A stretch of DNA of 64,000 bases from Streptomyces sp. NBC_01485 (GTDB lineage Bacteria > Actinomycetota > Actinomycetes > Streptomycetales > Streptomycetaceae): NCBI RefSeq assembly GCF_036227125.1, contig NZ_CP109435.1:1860001-1924000 (forward strand), in the 5' to 3' direction. Positions within the stretch are counted from its first letter, which is position 1. Every line of letters begins with the position of its first letter. The position numbers and the translations under genes were made by a program. Below, piece by piece: positions 35,029-42,190 of the stretch. The notes under the pieces are model-generated. The model was given only the letters and a program-made list of their open reading frames with translations, was not told where the DNA came from and did no database searches.

Positions 35029-35267
35029 GTGGGCCGGTGGTGTGGCGTGCGCCATGGCGCGGCCCGGCCGCAGCGCCCACCATGGCCGTACGGTCGTCCC
35101 GCACCCCCGGGCCCGTCCCCGGGTGCCGCGGCCGAGTCAACCGCCCGGCTCCGGGTACTCCCGGAGCAGAGTTCCCGGCACTCCCAGGGCACCGGGAGCG
35201 CTGGGACGCTACAGTCGGCCACTACGCACCCCGTCCGTGGTCCGACCGGATGATCGAGGTACGCAGC

Positions 35268-36161
35268 GTGTCGGTTCTGGTTCTGGTCCTCGCCGTGAGC
35301 GCCGCCTGCTGCCTGGGCTTCGGATTCGTGCTCCAGCAGAACGCCGCCCAGAGGGCCCCGCTCGGCGACTTCCTCTCGCCTCGGCTGCTGCTCGACCTCA
35401 TCAGGGTGCCGCGCTGGCTGGGCGGCATCGGCCTCATGGTGGCCGGCATGGTGCTGGGCGCGATCGCGCTCGGCCAGGGCGAGATCTCCCTGGTGGAACC
35501 GCTGCTCGCGACGAACCTGCTGTTCGCCCTCGCGCTCTCCCGCCGCCAGACGAAGCAGCCGCTGGGCCGCCAGGGCTGGTCGGGCCTGGCCCTGCTGGCG
35601 GGCGGGGTGACGACGTTCATCGTGGCGGGCGAACCGCGCGGCGGCAGCGCGGTCACCGATCCGCTGCGGCACTGGCTGATCATCGGCGTGATGATCGGCA
35701 CGGCCCTGCTGCTCACCACGTACGCCAAACGCTCGCGCCTGAGCGCGGGCCCGGTGCTGCTGGCCACCGCGGCCGGTCTGCTGTACGGCGTCCAGGACGC
35801 GCTGACCCGGGTCAGCGGGCAGCGCTTCTCCGCCGACGGCCTCGGCGAGCTGCTGACCAGTTGGCAGCCGTACGCGGTGCTGGCCCTCGGCGTGACCGGG
35901 CTGGTGCTGGTCCAGAGCGCCTTCGAGACGGCCCCGCTGCGCATGTCCCTGCCCGCGCTGACGGCGGCCCAGCCGCTCGCCGGGATCATCTGCGGGGTCG
36001 GCTTCCTCGGTGACCGGCTGCACACCGACACCGGCGCACTGGCCTGGGAGGCGGCGGGGCTGGCGGCGATCGTCGCGGGCATCGTCCTCCTCGGACTGCA
36101 CCCGGCGATGCCCCGGGGCACGGCCCCGCACGAGCGGGTGCCGGACCTCCAGCCCCAGTAG
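35268..36161 (+). CDS. DMT (EamA-like) family membrane transporter
   Basis: 297-aa protein with about nine to ten hydrophobic helices (VLVLVLAVSAACCLGFGFVLQQNAAQ at the N-terminus, later MLVAGMVLGAIALG-like repeats and AAGLAAIVAGIVLLGL at the end). It belongs to a streptomycete branch of the drug/metabolite transporter superfamily; substrate unknown. GTG 35268 is preferred because GAGG sits 8 nt upstream; an ATG at 35250 is in frame without an RBS. Confidence 0.8.
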   Translation: MSVLVLVLAVSAACCLGFGFVLQQNAAQRAPLGDFLSPRLLLDLIRVPRWLGGIGLMVAGMVLGAIALGQGEISLVEPLLATNLLFALALSRRQTKQPLGRQGWSGLALLAGGVTTFIVAGEPRGGSAVTDPLRHWLIIGVMIGTALLLTTYAKRSRLSAGPVLLATAAGLLYGVQDALTRVSGQRFSADGLGELLTSWQPYAVLALGVTGLVLVQSAFETAPLRMSLPALTAAQPLAGIICGVGFLGDRLHTDTGALAWEAAGLAAIVAGIVLLGLHPAMPRGTAPHERVPDLQPQ

Positions 36162-36193
36162 GCGTCGACGGCCGGCAGCACGGGGCGTCGGCG

Positions 36194-36241
36194 TCCGGCC
36201 TGCCTGGATTCCGGCCTGCTTGGATTTCCGCCTGCTTGGAT
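36194..36241. repeat. Three imperfect 14-17-bp tandem repeats upstream of the NUDIX gene
   Basis: Units at 36194-36210, 36211-36227 and 36228-36241, core CCGGCCTGCTTGGAT with one or two changes. They end 6 nt before the ATG at 36248 and would lie in the 5' leader or overlap the promoter. Confidence 0.75.
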
Positions 36242-36247
36242 GGGGCC

Positions 36248-36763
36248 ATGAGCGCTGCTGACGAGATCCTCGACATCGTCGACGAGAACGACCGGGTCGT
36301 CGGGCGGTCCCCGCGCGGGCGGGCCTACGCCGAGGGACTGCGCCACCGCTGCGTGTTCATCCAGGCCAGGGACGCCGAGGGCCGGATCTTCGTGCACCGC
36401 CGCACCCCGACCAAGCTGGTCTTCCCCTCCCTGTACGACATGTTCGTCGGCGGGGTGGTCGGCGCGGGCGAGTCCTACGACGACGCCGCCCTGCGGGAGG
36501 CCGAGGAGGAGCTGGGGGTGAGCGGTCTGGCGCGCCCGGAGTTCCTCTTCAAGTTCCTCTACGAGGACGGCGCGGCCGGAAGCTGGTGGTCGGCCGTGTA
36601 CGAGGTCCGCTGCGAGCTGCCGGTGAACCCGCAGGTGGAGGAGGTCGCCTGGCACGACTTCCTGCCCGAGGCTGAGGTCGAACGGCGGCTGTCCGGCTGG
36701 GCGTGGGTGCCGGACGGGCTCGCGGCGTACGAGCGGCTCCGGGCGCACCGGACGGCGGGCTGA
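36248..36763 (+). CDS. NUDIX hydrolase (isopentenyl-diphosphate isomerase-like/YfcD type)
   Basis: 171-aa protein. The Nudix box is GVVGAGESYDDAALREAEEELGV (Gx5Ex7REUXEExGU satisfied). N-terminal DEILDIVDENDRVVGRSPRGRAYAEGLRHRCVFIQARDAEGRIFVHRRTPTK is typical of the YfcD branch, which hydrolyses unknown nucleotide-sugar or diphosphate substrates. Tandem repeats occupy the place of the RBS, so initiation is unusual. Confidence 0.88.
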   Translation: MSAADEILDIVDENDRVVGRSPRGRAYAEGLRHRCVFIQARDAEGRIFVHRRTPTKLVFPSLYDMFVGGVVGAGESYDDAALREAEEELGVSGLARPEFLFKFLYEDGAAGSWWSAVYEVRCELPVNPQVEEVAWHDFLPEAEVERRLSGWAWVPDGLAAYERLRAHRTAG

Positions 36764-36828
36764 GCAGGGCGGAGGGGAGCGGAGAAGGGCGGAGCAGGCG
36801 GTGGGTGGGGGCGGGTAGGGTCCTGCGG

Positions 36829-37221
36829 GTGATCGAGTTCGTGCAGAACGTCCGTCTGTGGTTCGCGCCCGAGCAGATCCGCGAGGAGGGCAGCACGCCC
36901 GACTACCGGTTCTCGCTGGCGAACGAGCGTACGTTCCTGGCCTGGCTGCGCACCGCGCTCGCGCTGATCGGCGGGGGCTTCGCGGTGGACCAGTTCCTGC
37001 CGGACCTGCGCTGGGGCTGGCGGGTCGGGCTGGCGCTCGCGCTGCTGGCGGCGGGCGTGCTGTGCTCCCTGCGCGCGGTGAACCACTGGATGCGCTGCGA
37101 GCGGGCGATGCGCCGGGGCGAGGATCTGCCGGCGTCCAGGTTCCCGGCGCTGCTGGGCGTGGTGGTCGCGGTGGTGGCCGTGGCGATGGTCGTCGTGGTG
37201 CTGGTGGGGTGGGAGGGGTGA
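36829..37221 (+). CDS. DUF202 (YidH family) membrane protein
   Basis: 130-aa protein with three membrane helices: RFSLANERTFLAWLRTALALIGGGFAVDQF (the DUF202 signature), GWRVGLALALLAAGVLCSL and FPALLGVVVAVVAVAMVVVVLVG. Function of the family is unknown. GTG 36829. Its stop overlaps the GTG of a second DUF202 gene, so they may form a heteromer. Confidence 0.85.
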   Translation: MIEFVQNVRLWFAPEQIREEGSTPDYRFSLANERTFLAWLRTALALIGGGFAVDQFLPDLRWGWRVGLALALLAAGVLCSLRAVNHWMRCERAMRRGEDLPASRFPALLGVVVAVVAVAMVVVVLVGWEG

Positions 37222-37541
37222 GCGGCGCGGTCGTGCCGGTGCGCGATCCGGGGCTGCAGCCCGAGCGGACCCGGCTGGCCTGGCGGCGGACGACGCTGGC
37301 GAGCACCGTGGCCGCCGTACTCGCGGTGAGGGCCTCGCTGCACGGCGGTGTGTCCGTGTCCGGGGTCGTCGTCTGCGCGCTGGCCTGCGGTCTGTGGCTG
37401 GCGTTCCTGGCGCTCGCCCACCACCGGATCCGCGCCCTCGCCGCCACGTCGAGCCCGGCGGCCCTCACCCCGCGGCACGCCACGGCGGCGGTCCTGTGCA
37501 CGGTGGCCACGGCGGCGTGCGCCGCGGCGCTGGTGCTCTGA
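37218..37541 (+). CDS. Second DUF202 membrane protein
   Basis: 107 aa with DPGLQPERTRLAWRRTTLASTVAAVLAVRA (DUF202 signature ERTrLAWRRT) and two further hydrophobic segments ending in AALVL. GTG 37218 lies in a GTGA overlap with the first DUF202 gene. It faces the end of the oxidoreductase gene across a tandem repeat. Confidence 0.85.
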   Translation: MSGAVVPVRDPGLQPERTRLAWRRTTLASTVAAVLAVRASLHGGVSVSGVVVCALACGLWLAFLALAHHRIRALAATSSPAALTPRHATAAVLCTVATAACAAALVL

Positions 37542-37626
37542 CTCCTACGCCGGACCGTCCCCGACTCCTAGGCCGTACCGTCCGCGTCCTCCGCGACTCC
37601 TACGCCGTACCGTCCGCGTCCTCCGC
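37540..37626. repeat. 32-bp tandem repeat spanning the 3' end of the oxidoreductase gene
   Basis: Positions 37563-37594 and 37595-37626 are 32-bp copies differing at one base; 37540-37562 is a partial, more diverged third copy. The inner copy contains the stop and last codons of the reverse-strand oxidoreductase, so the others look like duplicated gene ends. Confidence 0.85.
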
Positions 37627-38565
37627 GCCCTCCGCGTCCCAGTCCACCGTGACCACGATCTTGCCCCGGGTGCGGCCCTCCTCGTTGAGCCGGTGGGCGT
37701 CGGCCGCGCGCTCCAGCGGGAAGGTGTCGGAAACGTGCACGGACACCACGCCCTGTTCGGCCAGTTCCGCCAGCCGGGTGAGGTCGTCGGCATCGGGCCG
37801 GACCCAGTAGTACCGGCCGCCGTAGCCGACGACGTCCCCGTCGGCGATGGACACCAGGCGCCCTTCCGGGGCCAGCAGGTTGGCGGAGACCTTCAGCGTC
37901 TCGCCGCCGATCGTGTCGAAGGCCGCGTCCACACCCTCGGGGGCCAGTCCGCGCACCCGTTCGGACAGTCCCTCGCCGTAGGTCACGGGCTCGCCGCCCA
38001 GCGAGCGCACGAAGTCGTGGTTGGCCTCGCTCGCCGTGCCGATCACCCGGGCTCCCAGATGCCGGGCGAGCTGCACGGCGATGGAGCCGACGCCGCCCGC
38101 CGCCGCGTGCACGAGGACGGTCTCGCCGCGCTTCACCTGGAGCGCCTTCATCAGCACCTGGTAGGCGGTGAGCCCGGCCAGCGGCAGGCCCGCGGCCTCC
38201 TCCCAGGTGAGGTTGCGCGGCTTGCGGGCGAGGGTGCGCACCGGGGCGGCGACGTACTCGGCGAAGGTGCCGCGGGAGAGGAAGTCCTCGCGGACGTAGC
38301 CCATGACCTCGTCGCCGATCGCGTACTCCGCGACGGAGAACCCGAGCTGCACGACGACGCCGGAGACGTCCCAGCCGGGGACCACCGGGAAGACGGCGTC
38401 GAAGACCGGGTCCAGGTACCCCTCGCGGGCCTTCCAGTCGATGGGGTTCACGGCCGCCGCCCGGACCTTCACCAGTACCGAGTCGGGGCCGACCTTGGGG
38501 TCTCGTACCTCACCGAATGTGAGTGTCTCGGGGCCGCCGTAGCGTGAGTAGCTGATGGCCTTCAT
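37600..38565 (-). CDS. Zinc-free MDR quinone oxidoreductase-like, NADP-dependent
   Basis: 321-aa medium-chain dehydrogenase/reductase. MKAISYSRYGGPETLTFGEV, AAAVNPIDWKAREGY, VPGWDVSGVV, the NADPH-binding AAAGGVGSIAVQLARHLGA and the C-terminal RTRGKIVVTVDWD are typical of quinone oxidoreductase/zeta-crystallin-like enzymes lacking zinc ligands. Acts on quinones or enones; substrate unknown. The gene ends in the tandem repeat. Its acidic tail (DAEGAEDADGTA) is partly repeat-derived. Confidence 0.9.
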   Translation of the reverse strand: MKAISYSRYGGPETLTFGEVRDPKVGPDSVLVKVRAAAVNPIDWKAREGYLDPVFDAVFPVVPGWDVSGVVVQLGFSVAEYAIGDEVMGYVREDFLSRGTFAEYVAAPVRTLARKPRNLTWEEAAGLPLAGLTAYQVLMKALQVKRGETVLVHAAAGGVGSIAVQLARHLGARVIGTASEANHDFVRSLGGEPVTYGEGLSERVRGLAPEGVDAAFDTIGGETLKVSANLLAPEGRLVSIADGDVVGYGGRYYWVRPDADDLTRLAELAEQGVVSVHVSDTFPLERAADAHRLNEEGRTRGKIVVTVDWDAEGAEDADGTA

Positions 38566-38591
38566 GGTCCGACCCTCCGGGGTACGCGGAC

Positions 38592-38633
38592 GCCACGCAA
38601 GCCGAATGACCCGTTATGCGGATTTCGCGTGGC
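38592..38633. promoter_or_regulatory. Spaced inverted repeat between divergent oxidoreductase and His-rich genes
   Basis: GCCACGC (38592-38598) and GCGTGGC (38627-38633) flank an AT-richer 28-nt core (aagccgaatgacccgttatg...). The location, 50 nt upstream of the His-rich gene, suggests a promoter with an operator; a metal-responsive regulator would be logical but no known Zur or Nur box is recognisable. Confidence 0.3.
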
Positions 38634-38682
38634 ACCCTGTCCGACGTCACACCCGCAGCCGCTCTTCGAAGGTGAGCACCTC

Positions 38683-38979
38683 ATGACCACCCTCCATGCC
38701 GAACACTCCGCCCACACGCACACGCACGGTCCGGACTGCGGGCACACCGAGGTGAGCCACGGCGACCACGTCGACTATGCCCACGACGGGCATCTGCACC
38801 GTGCGCACGACGGCCACTGGGACGAGTGCGAGCCGGGCGGGCACGTGGCCCACGACGGGCACGAGCACCGGCACGGCGAGGACTGCGGGCACACGCGCGT
38901 GCGGCACGGCGACCACGTGGACTACGTGCACGACGGCCACCGGCACGCCGAGCACGACGGCCACTGGGACGATCACTGA
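38683..38979 (+). CDS. Histidine-rich two-repeat metal-binding protein
   Basis: 98 residues with about 27 His, 3 Cys and many Asp. It consists of two copies of a ~35-residue unit: HGPDCGHTEVSHGDHVDYAH... and HGEDCGHTRVRHGDHVDYVH..., each ending HDGHW. There is no signal peptide or membrane segment, so it is probably cytosolic. Composition suggests buffering of Zn, Ni or Co (inference). ATG 38683 follows GAAGGTGAG; the longer frame is not needed. A strong terminator follows. Confidence 0.85.
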   Translation: MTTLHAEHSAHTHTHGPDCGHTEVSHGDHVDYAHDGHLHRAHDGHWDECEPGGHVAHDGHEHRHGEDCGHTRVRHGDHVDYVHDGHRHAEHDGHWDDH

Positions 38980-39023
38980 TCGCCGTTCGGGACCGGCGCT
39001 GACCGCGACCTGAATACGCCTGT

Positions 39024-39059
39024 CGACGGCTCCCCGCGCTTCTGCGCGGGGAGCCGTCG
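39024..39059 (+). terminator. Terminator after the His-rich gene
   Basis: 16-bp perfect stem (CGACGGCTCCCCGCGC with its complement) around the loop TTCT, 45 nt after the stop at 38979. Confidence 0.85.
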
Positions 39060-39103
39060 GCCTAGGGTGGCCCCGATCACGTTGGGTACCCCCACTGGAC
39101 TCC

Positions 39104-39121
39104 ATACCGACCGGTCGGCAT
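39104..39121. promoter_or_regulatory. TetR-type operator upstream of the kinase-ACAD pair
   Basis: Core CCGACCGGTCGG (39107-39118) is a perfect 12-bp palindrome, extended by AT on both sides with one mismatch. CATACCGACCGGT (39103-39115) recurs exactly, on the other strand, at 44685-44697 in front of the SDR operon whose last gene is a TetR regulator. Confidence 0.65.
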
Positions 39122-39169
39122 GATGGGCGGGTCCCGTTCACCACGCCCACCCGTCCGTAGGAGTGACGC

Positions 39170-40192
39170 ATGAGCCCCGACCACCCGCCCGGACTCGACC
39201 TCGACCGGCTGCGCGCCCTGCTGGAGCGCGAGCGGCCCGGTCTGGTCCACGGCCCGCTCACTGGCCGGCTGATCGAGGGCGGACGGTCGAACCTCACCTA
39301 CGCGGTCACCGACGGCGCGGCGAAGTGGGTCGTACGGCGGCCGCCGCTCGGGCATGTCCTGGCCACCGCGCACGACATGCGGCGCGAGCACCGGGTGATC
39401 AGCGCGCTGCACCCGACGAGTGTGCCGGTGCCGCGCCCGGTGCTGCTGTGCGAGGACGAGGAGGTGCTCGGGTCGCCGTTCTACGTCATGGAGTTCGTCG
39501 AGGGCACCCCGTACCGCACGGCCGACGAGCTTCTCCCGCTTGGCCCGGAGCGCACCCGGAACGCGGTGCTGTCCCTCGTCGACACCCTCGTGGAACTGCA
39601 CGCGGTGGACCCCGTCGAGGTGGGCCTCGCGGACTTCGGCCGGCCCGAGGGCTTCCTCGACCGGCAACTGCGGCGCTGGGGCAAGCAGTTGGACGCCTCC
39701 CGCACCCGTGAGCTGGCCGGCGTAGACGAACTGCACGCGGCGCTCGGGCGGCAACTGCCGGACTCCCCCGCGCCGTCCGTCGTGCACGGCGACTACCGGC
39801 TCGACAACGTGCTCATCGACGGCGAGGACCGGATCCGGGCGATCCTCGACTGGGAGATGTCGACGCTCGGCGACCCGCTGACCGACCTGGGCCTGCTGGT
39901 GATGTACAGCATGCCGCTGGAGCTGCCGAACTCCCCCATCTCCACGACCGCTTCGGCCGCCGGGCACCCGGCGCCCGCCGAGCTGATCGAGCGGTACGCG
40001 GCGCGGTCGGGGCGGGACGTCTCGGCGGTCTCCTGGTACACGGCGTTCGCCTGGTTCAAGCTCGCCGTGATCCTGGAGGGCATCCACTACCGGTACACGC
40101 TGGGCCAGACGGTCGGACGGGGCTTCGACCGCATCGGGGAGCTCGTCCCCGTCTTCATCGAGCACGGACTGACCACTCTTCAGGAAGGCTGA
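39170..40192 (+). CDS. Phosphotransferase (APH-fold, ACAD10/11 kinase-domain-like)
   Basis: 340-aa aminoglycoside-phosphotransferase-fold kinase. Catalytic loop SVVHGDYRLDNVLID (HGDxRxxN), metal-binding AILDWEMSTLGDPLTDLG, and YVMEFVEGTPYRTADEL are the signatures of the branch fused to acyl-CoA dehydrogenases in eukaryotic ACAD10/11. The adjacent ACAD gene begins 6 nt after its stop, so it looks like the unfused form of that pair. Antibiotic resistance is unlikely. Inferred substrate: 4-hydroxyacyl-CoA-type intermediates. Start ATG follows GTAGGAGTGACGC. Confidence 0.88.
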   Translation: MSPDHPPGLDLDRLRALLERERPGLVHGPLTGRLIEGGRSNLTYAVTDGAAKWVVRRPPLGHVLATAHDMRREHRVISALHPTSVPVPRPVLLCEDEEVLGSPFYVMEFVEGTPYRTADELLPLGPERTRNAVLSLVDTLVELHAVDPVEVGLADFGRPEGFLDRQLRRWGKQLDASRTRELAGVDELHAALGRQLPDSPAPSVVHGDYRLDNVLIDGEDRIRAILDWEMSTLGDPLTDLGLLVMYSMPLELPNSPISTTASAAGHPAPAELIERYAARSGRDVSAVSWYTAFAWFKLAVILEGIHYRYTLGQTVGRGFDRIGELVPVFIEHGLTTLQEG

Positions 40193-40198
40193 CCGGCC

Positions 40199-41449
40199 AT
40201 GGACTTCGCGTTCGACGCCCGCACCGAGGAACTCCGCGCCAAGCTGCTCGCCTTCATGGACGAGTACGTCTACCCGGCCGAGCCGGTGGCGGAGGAGCAG
40301 CGGGCCGCGCTGGCCTCCCCCTGGGACACCCCGGCCGTGGTCGAGGAGTTGAAGGCGGAGGCGCGCAGGCAGGGCCTGTGGAACCTCTTCCTCCCCGACG
40401 CCGAGCACGGCGCCGGCCTCACGAACCTCCAGTACGCGCCGCTGGCCGAAATCACGGGCCGTTCCCCGCAGTTGGCGCCGACGGCCCTGAACTGCGCCGC
40501 GCCGGACACCGGGAACATGGAGGTGCTCGCGCAGTTCGGCGACGAGCGGCAGAAGAAGCAGTGGCTGGAGCCGCTGCTCGCGGGCGAGATCCGTTCGGCG
40601 TTCGCGATGACCGAGCCGGAGGTGGCCTCCTCCGACGCCACGAACATCACCACGCTCATCGAGCGCGACGAGGGGGGCACCTCCCGCTCGAGCGAAGCCG
40701 AGAGTGGGGGAGAGTACGTGATCACCGGGCGTAAGTGGTACATCTCCGGGGCGATGAACCCGGACTGCAGGATCTTCATCGTGATGGGCAAGACGGACCC
40801 GGACGGGGCCGACATCCGCCGTCAGCAGTCGATGGTGCTGGTGCCGCGCGACACGCCGGGCGTCACGGTCAAGCGGGCCATGCAGGTGTTCGGGTACGAG
40901 GACCACTCCCACGGCGGCCACGCCGAGGTGGTTTTCGATCACGCGCGCGTACCGGTGACGAACCTGGTCGGCGAGGAGGGCGGCGGCTTCGCCATCGCGC
41001 AGGCGCGGCTCGGTCCCGGCCGGATCCACCACTGCATGCGGCTGATCGGCATGGCGGAGCGGGCGATCGAGCTGATGTGCCGCCGGGCCGTCTCCCGCGA
41101 AGCCTTCGGCAAGGCGCTGGCCCAGCAGGGCGTGGTGCAGAACTGGATCGCGGACGCGCGGGTCGCCGTCGAGCAACTGCGGCTGCTGGTGCTGAAGACG
41201 GCCTGGATGATGGACACCGTCGGCAACAAGGGCGCCCACACGGAGATCCAGTCCATCAAGATCGCCACGCCCCGTGCGGTCGTCGGCATCCTCGACCGGG
41301 CGATCCAGTTGCACGGCGCGGGCGGCGTCAGCCAGGACTTCCCGCTGGCCGAGCTGTACGCGAGCGCCCGCACCCTGATGCTCGCCGACGGCCCGGACGA
41401 GGTGCACCAACGCTCGCTGGCGCGACGGGAGTTGAAGAAGTACCTGTAG
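40199..41449 (+). CDS. Acyl-CoA dehydrogenase, ACAD10/11-like
   Basis: 416-aa FAD flavoenzyme: N-terminal helical domain (MDFAFDARTEELRAKLLAFMDEYVYPAE), middle domain (FAMTEPEVASSDATN, VITGRKWYISGAMNPDCRIFIVMGKTDP) and C-terminal domain (AIAQARLGPGRIHHCMRLIGMAERAIELM, IQLHGAGGVSQDFPLAELYASARTLMLADGPDEVHQRSLARRELKKY). HHCMR and GPDEVH are typical of the ACAD10/11 group. Between TTLIERD and EYVITGRKW it carries a 14-residue Gly/Ser/Glu-rich insertion encoded by a repeat-like sequence (40672-40712). It works with the kinase just upstream. Confidence 0.9.
   Translation: MDFAFDARTEELRAKLLAFMDEYVYPAEPVAEEQRAALASPWDTPAVVEELKAEARRQGLWNLFLPDAEHGAGLTNLQYAPLAEITGRSPQLAPTALNCAAPDTGNMEVLAQFGDERQKKQWLEPLLAGEIRSAFAMTEPEVASSDATNITTLIERDEGGTSRSSEAESGGEYVITGRKWYISGAMNPDCRIFIVMGKTDPDGADIRRQQSMVLVPRDTPGVTVKRAMQVFGYEDHSHGGHAEVVFDHARVPVTNLVGEEGGGFAIAQARLGPGRIHHCMRLIGMAERAIELMCRRAVSREAFGKALAQQGVVQNWIADARVAVEQLRLLVLKTAWMMDTVGNKGAHTEIQSIKIATPRAVVGILDRAIQLHGAGGVSQDFPLAELYASARTLMLADGPDEVHQRSLARRELKKYL
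40672..40712 (+). repeat. REP-like palindromic repeat inserted in frame in the ACAD gene
   Basis: The stretch from the G-run at 40672 through CTCCCGCTCGAGCGAAGCCG to AGTGGGGGAG at 40712 is the common Streptomyces intergenic repeat (as I remember it) with imperfect dyad symmetry (CTCCC...GGGAG, CTCG...CGAG). Here it lies inside a coding frame and is read as GGTSRSSEAESGGE without breaking it. Recognition is from memory. Confidence 0.7.
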
Positions 41450-41471
41450 TCGAAGAAGTACCTGTGGAAAC

Positions 41472-41508
41472 GAGGGAGCCCCGGCAGCAGTGCCGCCGGG
41501 GCTCCCTC
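41472..41508. terminator. Bidirectional terminator between ACAD and tetR
   Basis: 13-bp stem GAGGGAGCCCCGG with its complement around an 11-nt loop. Lies between the convergent ACAD and TetR genes. Just before it, the end of the ACAD gene (tcgaagaagtacctgt) is partly duplicated at 41450-41465. Confidence 0.8.
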
Positions 41509-41540
41509 TCCGCATCTCCCGCATCTACCGCGTCCGGCCG

Positions 41541-42143
41541 TCAGGGACGCAGGGCTCGCAGCAGCAGGTCGGCGAGCTGGTCCGCGACCTCCTGGGGGGT
41601 CATCGGGCCGTCCGGGCGGTACCAGGTCGACAGGTGGTGCACGGACCCGAAGTGGTAGTCGACCACCAGGTCGGCCGGGGTCGCCGTGGAGAAGACACCG
41701 GCCTCCTGACCCTCCTCGACGAGGGCGCGGAAGCGTTCGTGGTAGCGCCGGCGCTCGGCGCGCACCTGCTTGTACTTCTCCGGGCTCAGGTGGTGCATCG
41801 AGCGGAAGAAGATGTTCGCGTCGTCGAGGTTGTCGATGGTCGTGACGACGACGTCGGCCGCCGCGCCCCGCAGCCGCTCCTCGATCGGCCCCTCGGCGTC
41901 CGCGAAGGCGTCCAGCCGCTCCTGCTGGACGCGCAGCACGCGCGCGTACACCTCGTGCAGCAGGTCGTCCTTGGAGCCGAAGTAGTGGTACAGCGCCCCC
42001 TTGGTGACGCCCGCCGCCTCGACGATCTCCTGCACCGAGGTGCGGTCGTAGCCCTGCTCGGCGAAGAGCCGGGTGGCGGCGGCGAGGAGCCGCTGCGGAA
42101 CAGGAGCCTCTGGGCCGTCCGTCGTCCTGGGCACTGCCGCCAC
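41541..42143 (-). CDS. TetR/AcrR regulator, last gene of the SDR-ligase operon
   Basis: 200 aa. N-terminal HTH: RLLAAATRLFAEQGYDRTSVQEIVEAAGVTKGALYHYFGSKDDLLHEVYARVL, with the C-terminal part of the FadR/KstR2-like acyl-CoA-responsive group (GRPDGPMTPQEVADQLADLLLRAL). It is read in the same direction as the ligase 47 nt upstream. Likely represses both operons carrying CATACCGACCGGT; ligand probably an acyl-CoA (inference). GTG start. Confidence 0.88.
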   Translation of the reverse strand: MAAVPRTTDGPEAPVPQRLLAAATRLFAEQGYDRTSVQEIVEAAGVTKGALYHYFGSKDDLLHEVYARVLRVQQERLDAFADAEGPIEERLRGAAADVVVTTIDNLDDANIFFRSMHHLSPEKYKQVRAERRRYHERFRALVEEGQEAGVFSTATPADLVVDYHFGSVHHLSTWYRPDGPMTPQEVADQLADLLLRALRP

Positions 42144-42190
42144 CTGCCTTCCGTCTCGCTCTGCCGGTCGTGCGCGTACTGCTGCTCGTC

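Noticed and set aside
39170..40192. Aminoglycoside phosphotransferase resistance gene
   Set aside because: It has the APH fold but the sequence and the adjacent ACAD match the ACAD10/11 kinase branch; no resistance role expected.
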